Origin: Massilia agilis
GTDB taxonomy: Bacteria > Pseudomonadota > Gammaproteobacteria > Burkholderiales > Burkholderiaceae_D
Direction of reading: 5' to 3'
DNA: 64,000 nt
Assembly (NCBI RefSeq): GCF_024756255.1
Contig: NZ_JANUHB010000001.1
Coordinates: 682,001-746,000 of the forward strand
The notes under the pieces were generated by a model. It worked only from the letters and a program-made list of their open reading frames with translations. It searched no databases and was not told where the DNA came from. Positions within the stretch are counted from its first letter, which is position 1; every line of letters starts with the position of its first letter. This document shows, in pieces, positions 25,461-35,341 of the stretch. The translations under genes and the position numbers were made by a program.

Positions 25461-27593
25461 ATGAAAACCAACCTGAAGCAAACCATCATCGCCTGCGCCG
25501 TCGTGCAGGCGTTCTCCGGCGTCGCGTACGCGCAGCAAACCAGCGGCCAGGCCGTTCCCGAAGTCGTGGTCACCGGCACCAAGCAAGCCGGCGGCATCGC
25601 GGCCGTCGGCGGTTTCGGCACCACCGCGGTGGTCGATACTCCCGCATCGATCACCACCATCGACAGCAGCCGCATGCAGGACCTGTCGATCCGCACGACC
25701 ACCGAAGCGGCCAAATACGATGCCTCCATCAGCGACGCCTACAATGCGGTCGGCTACGCGGAACAGTTCTCGATCCGCGGCTTTGCCCTGAACAATGACA
25801 CCAGCTACCGCAAGGACGGCATCGCCATCCCGAACGACACCCAGATCCCGCTCGAGAACAAGGAGCGCATCGAGATCCTCAAGGGCCTGTCGGGCCTGCA
25901 GGCAGGCGTGTCGGCGCCGGGCGGCATCATCAACTACGTGACCAAGCGTCCGACCGACAAGCCGCTGCGCTCGGCCACCGTCGAATACAGCGAGCGCGGC
26001 ACCGTGTACGGCGCCGTGGACCTGGGCGGCCGCTTCGAGGACCGCCGCTTCGGCTACCGCGTCAACGCCGCCGCCGCTTCGCTGCACCCGTACGTGCGCG
26101 GCGCCAACGGCGAGCGCGAATTCGTCTCGGGTGCCTTCGACTGGCAGATCAGCCCCGACGCCCTGCTGCAGCTGGACTTCGATTACCAGCACAAGGCGCA
26201 ACTGACCCAGCCGGGCTTCCAGCTGATCCGCGGCGAAGTGCTGCCGACCGGCGTGTCGGGCAAGATGTTCCTGAACGACCAGCCGTGGGCCAAGCCGGTG
26301 GACACCAAGAGCACCAACCTGGGCCTGCGTTTCGAATACAAGCTGGCGCCGGACTGGGTTGCCACCGTCAACGCCAACAAGCACTGGTTCAAGCGCGACG
26401 ACTTCACCGCCTTCCCGTACGGCTGCTCCAACGAAGGCGCCGGTTTCTACCCGGGCTACTGCACCAATGGCGACTACGACGTGTATGACTACCGCAGCAT
26501 CGGCGAGCGCAAGACCCCGTGGGGCGCGCAGGCCATGGTGCAGGGTAAGTTCGCAACCGGCGACATCTCGCACGCGCTCACCGTCGGCACCTCGTACAAC
26601 GAGCGTCACAACGCGTTTGGCGATTACATCTACGACTTCGTCGGCTCCAGCAACATCTGGAACAACCGCATCGTGCCGCCGGTCGGCCCGGACCGCGTGA
26701 CCGGCCCGGTGTTCGAGCGCCTGACCGACAAGGAAAGCAGCCTGTTCGCGCAGGATATCGTCAAGCTCGCGCCGCAAACCACGCTGCACGCCGGCGTGCG
26801 CTACGTGAACTTCAAGCGCGACCAGTTCGTCGATCCGGCCACCCCGCACGAGAAGAGCGACGACTCGTTCCTGCTGCCGAACGTGGCGCTGGTGTACGCA
26901 TTCACGCCGCAATGGAACGTGTACGGTGCGCTGAGCCACGGCGTGGAGCCGGGCGGCTTTGCGCCGATGCAGACCACCAACGAGCTGCAGGGCCTGGGCC
27001 CGAACCGTTCGCACCAGGTTGAATTCGGCGTCAAGGGCAACGTCAACGCCGCGCTGCAGCTGTCCGCTGCCCTGTTCCAGATCCGCCGCGGCCTGGAGTA
27101 CACCAACGCCGCCAACACCTTCGTGCGCAACGGCCAGGAGACCCACCGCGGCCTGGAACTGGCGGCACAGGGCAAGCCGGCTGCCAACCTGGAATACAGC
27201 GTGTCGCTGACCGCGCTGAACACCAAGCAGGAAGGCACGGGTGACCCGACCATCGACGGCAAGCGCGTGACTGACGTCCCGAACTTCAAGTCGATCGCAA
27301 TGTTGGCCTACTCGGTGCCGCAGGTTCCGGGGCTGAAGATCGACGGCACCTGGCAGTACGCCAGCCGCAAGGCGTTCGACGTGACCAACACGGTGTTCGT
27401 GCCCAGCTACAGCGTGTTCGGCGTGGGCGGCGCGTACGCGCTCAAGGCCGGCGCCAACAACGTGGTCGTGCGTGCGCGCGTGGACAACCTGTTCGACAAG
27501 TTCTACTGGCGCGACGTGACCCCGGCACTGGGCGGCTACCTGTATCCGGGCGCCCCGCGCACCTTCCGCGTGTCGGCCCAGCTGGACTTCTAA
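25461..27593 (+). CDS. TonB-dependent outer-membrane receptor, probable thiamine(-precursor) importer
   Basis: 710-residue TonB-dependent receptor. The signal peptide (1-24, ending AYAQ) is followed by a TonB-box-like VPEVVVTG, a plug domain (about 60-165, with QFSIRGFAL and KERIEILKGLSGL) and a 22-strand barrel ending in SAQLDF. By sequence it resembles siderophore receptors (FhuE/FecA-like), but a TPP riboswitch precedes it. Control by TPP points to uptake of thiamine, its phosphates or a precursor. It is convergent with a kinase-pnuC operon, and the two stop codons overlap by 3-4 bp, so no terminator separates them. The ribosome site is weak, as expected if translation is riboswitch-controlled. 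Confidence 0.9.
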   Translation: MKTNLKQTIIACAVVQAFSGVAYAQQTSGQAVPEVVVTGTKQAGGIAAVGGFGTTAVVDTPASITTIDSSRMQDLSIRTTTEAAKYDASISDAYNAVGYAEQFSIRGFALNNDTSYRKDGIAIPNDTQIPLENKERIEILKGLSGLQAGVSAPGGIINYVTKRPTDKPLRSATVEYSERGTVYGAVDLGGRFEDRRFGYRVNAAAASLHPYVRGANGEREFVSGAFDWQISPDALLQLDFDYQHKAQLTQPGFQLIRGEVLPTGVSGKMFLNDQPWAKPVDTKSTNLGLRFEYKLAPDWVATVNANKHWFKRDDFTAFPYGCSNEGAGFYPGYCTNGDYDVYDYRSIGERKTPWGAQAMVQGKFATGDISHALTVGTSYNERHNAFGDYIYDFVGSSNIWNNRIVPPVGPDRVTGPVFERLTDKESSLFAQDIVKLAPQTTLHAGVRYVNFKRDQFVDPATPHEKSDDSFLLPNVALVYAFTPQWNVYGALSHGVEPGGFAPMQTTNELQGLGPNRSHQVEFGVKGNVNAALQLSAALFQIRRGLEYTNAANTFVRNGQETHRGLELAAQGKPAANLEYSVSLTALNTKQEGTGDPTIDGKRVTDVPNFKSIAMLAYSVPQVPGLKIDGTWQYASRKAFDVTNTVFVPSYSVFGVGGAYALKAGANNVVVRARVDNLFDKFYWRDVTPALGGYLYPGAPRTFRVSAQLDF

Positions 27594-28105
27594 CCCAGCA
27601 GTTCCCGCACCTGCCGCAGCCGCTGCGGCAGGTCTCCTCCCACCTGGACGAACGGTATGCGCCGTTCGTCCAGCGTCTCGATCACCATGCGGTGCACTTC
27701 CTGCCGCCGCTCGATCCCGTCCCGCTGCAGGCCGTCCGGTTCCCACGGCACATCTGGCGCTGCCACCAGCGTGAGCGCGTAGTCGTGTTTGGCCGCGAGC
27801 GCGGCCAGCGGCGCATCCACCCGGTTCCAGTAGGCGCGGCTGTAGATCGCCGTCATCAGCGGTGACGTGTCGCAAAAGAGGAAGCGATTGGCGCGCGCGG
27901 CTTGCGCGTTCTCGCGCTCCAGCTGCGTGAGTGCGATCCCGAACTGGTCCTCCTCGAACGGCACGCGGCCGCGCGTCTCGACGAACTCGCGCAGGTACTC
28001 GGGCACCCACACGGTGCCGTAATGCCCGGCCAGCGCCTCGGCCAGCGTGGACTTGCCGGACGATTCAGCGCCGAGGATGACGATGCGCGTGGCGTGCGCC
28101 ATCAT
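27590..28105 (-). CDS. NadR-like P-loop kinase (AAA_28 type), putative vitamin kinase
   Basis: 171-residue stand-alone kinase like the C-terminal ribosylnicotinamide-kinase domain of NadR. Walker A is GAESSGKST (residues 12-20). VPEYLREFVETRG matches the NadR substrate segment, FLFCDTSPL is the Walker B region, and PWEPDGLQRDG is the lid-like loop. There is no adenylyltransferase or HTH domain. Start codons overlap the pnuC stop (ATGATGA), so the transporter and kinase are coupled. In NadR/PnuC pairs the kinase traps the imported nucleoside. Next to a TPP-controlled receptor the substrate may instead be thiamine. Either ATG (28105 or 28102) could be used. Confidence 0.82.
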   Translation of the reverse strand: MMAHATRIVILGAESSGKSTLAEALAGHYGTVWVPEYLREFVETRGRVPFEEDQFGIALTQLERENAQAARANRFLFCDTSPLMTAIYSRAYWNRVDAPLAALAAKHDYALTLVAAPDVPWEPDGLQRDGIERRQEVHRMVIETLDERRIPFVQVGGDLPQRLRQVRELLG

Positions 28106-28695
28106 GCCCTCGCCCTTGCGATGTTGGCCCACGCGCGCAGGCCCGCCACCGCCATCGCCACGAACACCGCGTACAGGATTGCGGTGAGCATCAGGCCTTT
28201 GTACATGTACAGCGCGACATACAGCACGTCCACGGCGATCCACACATGCCAGTTCTCCACCTTCTTGCGCGCCAGGAGCACAGTGCCCAGCAGGCTGCCG
28301 GCGGTCAGGAAGCCGTCCGCGCGCGGCACGTCGGTGTTGGTAAAAGCATGCAGGAACGCCGCGAGCGCAACGAACCCCAGCGCCCAGGCTGCACTCGACC
28401 ACGCCCAGCCGGCACCGCTCAGGCGAGAGACGACCAGTTTGCTCTCGCCCGCGCCGCGCAGCCACTGGTACCAGCCCCACAGCGCGCTGGCGATGAACAC
28501 CAGCTGCAGCGAGGCGTCGCCGTACAGCCGCGCGTTGAAGAACACGATGCCGTAGGTGGCCGACGAGACGATCCCGAACAGCCAGCCCCAGTGGTTCTGG
28601 CGAATGTTCAGCAGCACCATGATCACGGACAGGAGGAAACCAGTCAGCTCCAGCGGCGAGGTGCTAAAACCGGCAAGGGTGAGTGTATCGTTCAT
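28102..28695 (-). CDS. PnuC family transporter, candidate thiamine transporter PnuT
   Basis: 197-residue inner-membrane protein with about seven helices and the family hallmarks: LLNIRQNHWGWLFGIVSSATY in the first helices, WGWYQW, and the substrate-site segment KKVENWHVWIAVDVLY...KGLMLTAILY. PnuC proteins move vitamin precursors by facilitated diffusion: nicotinamide riboside (PnuC), riboflavin (PnuX) or thiamine (PnuT). The subtype cannot be fixed from motif reading alone. Its partner is a NadR-like kinase coupled at the stop, and a TPP-riboswitch TonB receptor is next door. No riboswitch is visible upstream of this operon itself. Confidence 0.86.
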   Translation of the reverse strand: MNDTLTLAGFSTSPLELTGFLLSVIMVLLNIRQNHWGWLFGIVSSATYGIVFFNARLYGDASLQLVFIASALWGWYQWLRGAGESKLVVSRLSGAGWAWSSAAWALGFVALAAFLHAFTNTDVPRADGFLTAGSLLGTVLLARKKVENWHVWIAVDVLYVALYMYKGLMLTAILYAVFVAMAVAGLRAWANIARARA

Positions 28696-28807
28696 TCGCG
28701 GGCGGGAAGGCGGCGCGGTGGCGCCAAACTAAAGGATTATCGCATTGGCCGCGCTCCTGTTCCAGCACGTCGGTCAATGCGGAGACAGCGAGCGCGCACG
28801 CTTGAGC

Positions 28808-28841
28808 TGAACGCGTGGGCAGAATCTGCCCACCCTACGTT
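28808..28841. repeat. Palindromic intergenic repeat, locus 7 (single unit)
   Basis: One unit only (TGAACGCGTGGGCAGAATC...CACCCTACGTTGA), the only unpaired copy in the window. It lies upstream of pnuC and downstream of the S46 peptidase gene, both on the minus strand. Confidence 0.85.
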
Positions 28842-28864
28842 GAAGCACACGCGCATTCAACAAT

Positions 28865-28896
28865 AAAAAACGGCCGCGCGGTTGCCCACGCGGCCG
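28865..28896 (-). terminator. Rho-independent terminator of the S46 peptidase gene
   Basis: On the minus strand the stem CGGCCGCG pairs with CGCGGCCG around a 10-nt loop, followed by six Ts. It lies 20 bp after the stop codon of the S46 peptidase gene. Confidence 0.85.
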
Positions 28897-28915
28897 CTTC
28901 CTCAGTGCCTCACGC

Positions 28916-31054
<2,139 letters not shown>

Positions 31055-31247
31055 GTTGGACCCCAGGTCAAAAAATATTCATCACCGCACCAGGAGGCCG
31101 CGGCGGACGATATGAGACAACCGCCGAGTATAGCCGCGTTGCCAAATAGTGAAAACGATTTTCAGGCTTTCGCCGCTGCCGGCAGCCATACTGTGGCGAT
31201 GCCGCTAAAATGACACGCTCCCCCCAATGGGATTGCCCTGGAATCGC

Positions 31248-32252
31248 ATGCCTCGTATTGACAACCTGTTCGCCGGCCTGATGCGCCGGCTCGCGCTCGA
31301 TCCGTTCACGGTGCTGCTCATGGTCGTGGTCGCGCTGGCCAGCCTGCTGCCGGCCAGCGGCCAGGTGGCGGTCGCGTTCGGCCACATCACCACGCTCGCG
31401 ATCGGCATGCTGTTCTTCCTGCACGGCGCCAAGCTGTCGCGCGAGGCGCTGGTGTCCGGGCTGACCCACTGGCGGTTGCACCTGCTGGTATTGGCCAGCA
31501 CCTTCGTCCTGTTCCCGCTGCTGGGCCTGGCGATCAAGCCGCTTGCCCTGGCCCTGCTCACGCCGGACCTGTACCTGGGGGTGTTGTTCCTGTGTGCGCT
31601 GCCCTCGACAGTGCAGTCGTCGATTGCGTTCACGGCGCTGGCGCGCGGGAACGTGGCGGCGGCGGTGTGCAGCGCCTCGGCCTCGAACTTCCTTGGCATC
31701 TTCATCACGCCGCTCCTGGTCAGCGTGCTGATCGCGCGCGGCGCGGCGGGCGGCTCGCCACTGGATTCGGTGCTCACCATCGTCGAACAACTGCTGCTGC
31801 CCTTTATCGCCGGCCAGTTGCTGCGTCCCCTGATTGGCGGCTGGGTGGACCGCCACAAGCCGGTCCTCAAATTCTTCGACCAGGGCTCGATCCTGCTGGT
31901 GGTTTATACCGCGTTCAGCGACTCGGTGAACGAAGGCTTGTGGCAAAAGGTCTCGCTGTCCACGCTCATCGGCATCCTGATGATCAGCGCACTGATCCTG
32001 GCCGTCATGCTCGGCGCCGCCACGCTGGCCAGCCGGCGGCTGGGGTTCAGCAAGGAAGACGAGATCACGATCGTGTTCTGTGGCTCGAAAAAGAGCCTGG
32101 CCAGCGGCGTGCCAATGGCAAAGGTGCTGTTCGCGCCAAGCGCTCTTGGGATGATCATCCTGCCGCTGATGCTGTTTCACCAGCTGCAGCTGATGGTGTG
32201 TGCGGTGCTGGCAGGCCGGCTGGCGCGCAGGCCGGACAGCCAGGCACCGTAG
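31248..32252 (+). CDS. SBF-like (bile acid:sodium symporter family, YfeH/Rch1 type) transporter
   Basis: Membrane protein of 334 residues with about ten helices, matching the SBF-like/CPA family: NLFAGLMRRLALDPFTVLL at the start, FLHGAKLSREAL, LCALPSTVQSSIAFTALA, and the late VFCGSKKSLASGVPMAKVLF. The duplicated inverted five-helix fold includes the crossed-helix ALPSTVQSSIA and CGSKKSLASG motifs where sodium is expected. Bacterial YfeH-type members have no proven substrate. The ATG at 31248 is preferred, since an earlier in-frame ATG at 31227 has no ribosome site. It is divergent from the S46 peptidase gene. Confidence 0.85.
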   Translation: MPRIDNLFAGLMRRLALDPFTVLLMVVVALASLLPASGQVAVAFGHITTLAIGMLFFLHGAKLSREALVSGLTHWRLHLLVLASTFVLFPLLGLAIKPLALALLTPDLYLGVLFLCALPSTVQSSIAFTALARGNVAAAVCSASASNFLGIFITPLLVSVLIARGAAGGSPLDSVLTIVEQLLLPFIAGQLLRPLIGGWVDRHKPVLKFFDQGSILLVVYTAFSDSVNEGLWQKVSLSTLIGILMISALILAVMLGAATLASRRLGFSKEDEITIVFCGSKKSLASGVPMAKVLFAPSALGMIILPLMLFHQLQLMVCAVLAGRLARRPDSQAP

Positions 32253-32330
32253 GGTGGGCAGGTCCTCCTGCCCACGCGTCCAACTACGCATGCGTGCTTT
32301 GAACGCGTGGGCGGAATCCGCCCACCCTAC
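32249..32330. repeat. Palindromic intergenic repeat, locus 8 (paired units)
   Basis: Inverted units 32249-32282 and 32298-32330 between the convergent SBF-like and M28 peptidase genes. The first unit begins inside the transporter's stop codon (TAG from 32250), and the second ends 3 bp before the peptidase stop. It fills the whole 81 bp gap. Confidence 0.87.
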
Positions 32331-32333
32331 CGC

Positions 32334-33983
32334 TTACTTGCGCTGCGCCGCGCTTTCGTCACGCGCTGCGCGGAACTCCGAATCCTGCGACCAGTTGGGC
32401 CAGTCGCCCGAATCGGCCAGCTCGCGGCCGGTTGCGTAGATCAGTTCCAGGTCGTGCGCCGCACCCTGGAAGGTCCACTCCGGCTTGAACTCGTCCGAGG
32501 CCTGGTGGTAGTCGTTCACGCGATAGGCCTCGGCATTGCCCTTGCCCGCCGCCAGGCCGCCGTTCTCCCAGTCCTGGCCCCCGCGATACGAGATCGCCGG
32601 CACGCCGCGCTTGGCGAACGAGAAGTGGTCGGAGCGGTAGAAGTAGCCCGCCTCCGGATTCGGGTCCGGCGAGTAGGTGCGGTGCCACTTGCGCGCCTGT
32701 GCGCTCAGGCGATCGAGCAGGTCGAGCTTGGCCACGCCCGAGATGGAAAAGTCGCGTGCCGGGCCGTTCGGCGCCATGCCGTCCATGTTGATCACGCCGG
32801 CGGTCCTGGCCAGCGGGTACAGCGGATTGGCCGCGTAGTATTCGGAACCCAGCAGGCCCTTTTCTTCCGCGGTCACCGACAGGAACACCACGCTGCGCGC
32901 CGGCTTGGGCTGCTTGCCGTAGGCGCGCGCCAGTTCCAGCAGCGCGGCCGTGCCGCTCGCGTTGTCCAGCGCGCCGTTGTACACCTTGTCGCCCTTGCCG
33001 TTGGCCAGCCCCACACCCAGGTGGTCCCAGTGCGCGGTGTAGATCACATACTCGTTCGGGCGCTTGCTGCCTTCCTTGATCGCCACCACGTTCTTCGACT
33101 TGATCACCTGCGCGTCCACCGCGAAGTGCGCCGACAGCGTGATGCCGGCCAGCTCGACGGGCTTGAAGTCGCGGCTTTGCGCCTGCTTCTTCGCGGCCTC
33201 GAAATCCAGGCCTGCGCGCTTGAACAGGTCCACCGCCAGGTCGCGCTGGATCCACGATTCGACCGGCGCGTGATCCTTGGGCGGCTCCTTGCGCACGATG
33301 TCGTACTGGACGATGGTGTTCGAGTTCTTCACGGTCGGCCAGCCGTACGAGGCCGGTGCGCTCTCGTGCACGATCAGCGTGCCCAGCGCGCCGCGGCGCG
33401 CCATCTCTTCGTACTTGTAGCTCCAGCGGCCGTAGTAGGTCATCGCCTTGCCGCCGAAGTCGCCCTGCCCGGTTTCGAAGTCCGGGTCGTTGATCAGGAC
33501 CACGGCGAGCTTGCCCTTCAGGTCCATGCCCTTGAAGTCGTCCCAGTTGCGCTCCGGGGCGCTCACGCCGTAGCCGACGAAGACCAGCGGCGCGTTCGCG
33601 ATATCCACTTGCGCCTGCCCGTTCTCGGCCGGACGGATCGCAATCTCCTCGCCCTGGGTCAGGGCCATGGTCTGCTTGCCATCGCTCACGCTGACCTGGA
33701 CCGGGCCCTTGATCTCGAACCGGCCAAGCGGCACGTCCTGGGTCCAGCTGCGCTTGCCGTTCACCAGGTCGCCGCCCGGCTGCAGGCCGGCCGCCTTGAA
33801 CTGCTTGACCAGGTAGTCCACCGTCTTCACTTCGCCAGCGGTGCCGGGGCCGCGGCCTTCGAATTCGTCGGATGCCAGGACCTTCACGTCCTGGATGATG
33901 CGGTGGGGATCAAATTTCGGGGGTGTTGCCGCCTGGGCGGAGGCCGCCGCCAACAGGGCCAGAACTAGGGTTTTCTTTTTCAC
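32334..33983 (-). CDS. Secreted M28 family zinc aminopeptidase with PA insert
   Basis: 549-residue exported metallopeptidase. The GTG at 33983 begins a signal peptide (KKKTLVLALLAAASAQA). A PA domain (about 110-270, with VVLINDPDFETG) precedes the zinc-binding M28 catalytic domain: HWDHLG near 318, LDNASGT near 340, TAEEKGLLG near 371, INMDGM near 398 and SDHFSF near 452 supply the ligands and the catalytic Glu. It hydrolyses N-terminal amino acids from peptides in the periplasm or outside. With the S46 dipeptidyl-peptidase nearby it suggests peptide scavenging. The longer frame upstream to 34259 crosses non-coding promoter sequence and is not used. Confidence 0.9.
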   Translation of the reverse strand: MKKKTLVLALLAAASAQAATPPKFDPHRIIQDVKVLASDEFEGRGPGTAGEVKTVDYLVKQFKAAGLQPGGDLVNGKRSWTQDVPLGRFEIKGPVQVSVSDGKQTMALTQGEEIAIRPAENGQAQVDIANAPLVFVGYGVSAPERNWDDFKGMDLKGKLAVVLINDPDFETGQGDFGGKAMTYYGRWSYKYEEMARRGALGTLIVHESAPASYGWPTVKNSNTIVQYDIVRKEPPKDHAPVESWIQRDLAVDLFKRAGLDFEAAKKQAQSRDFKPVELAGITLSAHFAVDAQVIKSKNVVAIKEGSKRPNEYVIYTAHWDHLGVGLANGKGDKVYNGALDNASGTAALLELARAYGKQPKPARSVVFLSVTAEEKGLLGSEYYAANPLYPLARTAGVINMDGMAPNGPARDFSISGVAKLDLLDRLSAQARKWHRTYSPDPNPEAGYFYRSDHFSFAKRGVPAISYRGGQDWENGGLAAGKGNAEAYRVNDYHQASDEFKPEWTFQGAAHDLELIYATGRELADSGDWPNWSQDSEFRAARDESAAQRK

Positions 33984-34146
33984 GCAACAATCTCGCTGGA
34001 TGGGATCAGGGAAGCCCGTAAATACACGGGGAAACTCAGCAAAGAGCGGGAAAAGTATCTGCGGAAAAATTTCCAGTGTCAAACGTACACGCATTGGAAA
34101 CTGGACTATAGTAACCAGCCCCTGCAATGGCTTTTTGAAAACGAAC

Positions 34147-35205
34147 ATGTCCAAGCTTCTCGCGTCCCTCCTCCTCTGCATCTGCGCCAGCGCCGTCCAG
34201 GCGGCCGACGTTCCGGTTCCAAACGAAGGCGATGCCATCCTCAAGGATTTCCGCTTCAAGTCGGGCGAATCGCTGCCGGCGCTGAAGCTCCACTACCGCA
34301 CTTTCGGCAAGCCGCAGCGCGACGCGCAAGGCAAGGTGACCAACGCGGTACTCATCACACACGGCACCGGCGGCACCGGCGCGCAGTTCGTGCGCCCCGA
34401 ATTTTCGGGCGAACTGTTCCGCCCCGGTGGCGTGCTCGATGCGTCGCGCTACTACATCATCCTTACCGACGGCATCGGCCACGGCCAGTCGTCCAAGCCG
34501 AGCGACGGCCTGCACGCGCGCTTTCCGAACTACGGCTACAACGACATGGTGGACGCGCAGTACCGCCTGCTGACGGAAACGCTGGGCGTGAACCACCTGC
34601 GGCTGGTGATGGGCACCTCGATGGGCGGCATGCAGACCTGGGTATGGGGCGAGCGCTATCCCGGCTTCATGGATGCCCTGATGCCGCTGGCCAGCCTGCC
34701 GGACCAGATCTCGGGACGCAACCGCGTGTGGCGCCGCACGGTGATCGACGCGATCCGCAACGACCCGCAGTGGCAGGGTGGCGAGTACAAGGCCCAGCCG
34801 CAAAGCCTGCGCACGGCCACGCAGATCTTGTACTTCATGAGCAGCAACCCGGTGCTGCGGCAGGAACAGACGCCGACGCTGGCCGAGACCGACAAGGCGC
34901 TCGATGCCTACGTGCTCGCCGCGATGAAGAGCACCGATGCGAACGACCTGCTGTACCAGCTGGAGGCGTCGCAGGATTACGATCCCAAGCCGCAGCTGGA
35001 AAAGATCCAGGCGCCACTCATCGCCGTCAACACCGCCGATGACCTGATCAACCCGCCGGAGCTGGGCATCCTGGAGCGCGAGATCAAGCGCGTCAAGCAC
35101 GGCAAGGCCGTGGTGCTGCCGCTCACGCCCGACACCCGCGGGCATGGCAGCCATACGATCGCCAAGCTGTGGGAACAGTACCTGCGCGAGCTGCTGGCCA
35201 ACTAA
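34147..35205 (+). CDS. Secreted alpha/beta hydrolase of the MetX (homoserine acetyltransferase-like) family
   Basis: 352-residue alpha/beta-hydrolase. Its signal peptide (1-19, SKLLASLLLCICASAVQA) is unusual for this family, because true MetX is cytoplasmic. The nucleophile elbow is GTSMGGMQ with Ser158. The oxyanion region is THGTGGTG, the acid is in the NTADDLINPP loop and the catalytic His is in RGHGSHTIAKLW. Its export makes a biosynthetic role in methionine unlikely. A periplasmic hydrolase or acyltransferase is more plausible. It is divergent from the M28 peptidase gene, with a 163 bp A/T-rich shared promoter region. Confidence 0.86.
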   Translation: MSKLLASLLLCICASAVQAADVPVPNEGDAILKDFRFKSGESLPALKLHYRTFGKPQRDAQGKVTNAVLITHGTGGTGAQFVRPEFSGELFRPGGVLDASRYYIILTDGIGHGQSSKPSDGLHARFPNYGYNDMVDAQYRLLTETLGVNHLRLVMGTSMGGMQTWVWGERYPGFMDALMPLASLPDQISGRNRVWRRTVIDAIRNDPQWQGGEYKAQPQSLRTATQILYFMSSNPVLRQEQTPTLAETDKALDAYVLAAMKSTDANDLLYQLEASQDYDPKPQLEKIQAPLIAVNTADDLINPPELGILEREIKRVKHGKAVVLPLTPDTRGHGSHTIAKLWEQYLRELLAN

Positions 35206-35213
35206 CGTCGATA

Positions 35214-35315
35214 CGTCGTCCCCGCGCAGGCGGGGACCCATAGAGCGCTTGAGTCGCTGCAGCGCTTGTGGCTTCGTTACCCTCAGCATGGGTCCCCACC
35301 TGCGCGGGGACGACG
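35214..35315. repeat. Second palindromic repeat type (CGTCGTCCCCGCGCAGG)
   Basis: Inverted arms CGTCGTCCCCGCGCAGGCGG (35214 on) and its near-perfect complement ending at 35315 are separated by about 45 bp. Both arms share GGGGACCCAT at the inner side. This is a different REP-like family from the GTAGGGTGGGC units. It lies between convergent genes and may help termination. Confidence 0.85.
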
Positions 35316-35341
35316 TGCTCGCGACAGCGGCGAAAGCTTGA

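Noticed and set aside
25461..27593. Calling the TonB receptor a siderophore receptor
   Set aside because: Sequence resemblance to siderophore receptors is real, but the TPP riboswitch upstream is stronger evidence for a thiamine-related substrate. No Fur box or siderophore genes are seen.
25371..28010. Minus-strand open frame of 879 codons
   Set aside because: It is opposite the TonB receptor gene and overlaps the riboswitch. The translation has no recognisable domain.
32334..34259. A longer start for the M28 peptidase
   Set aside because: The extra 92 codons cross the divergent promoter region and part of the hydrolase gene. The GTG at 33983 begins a normal signal peptide.
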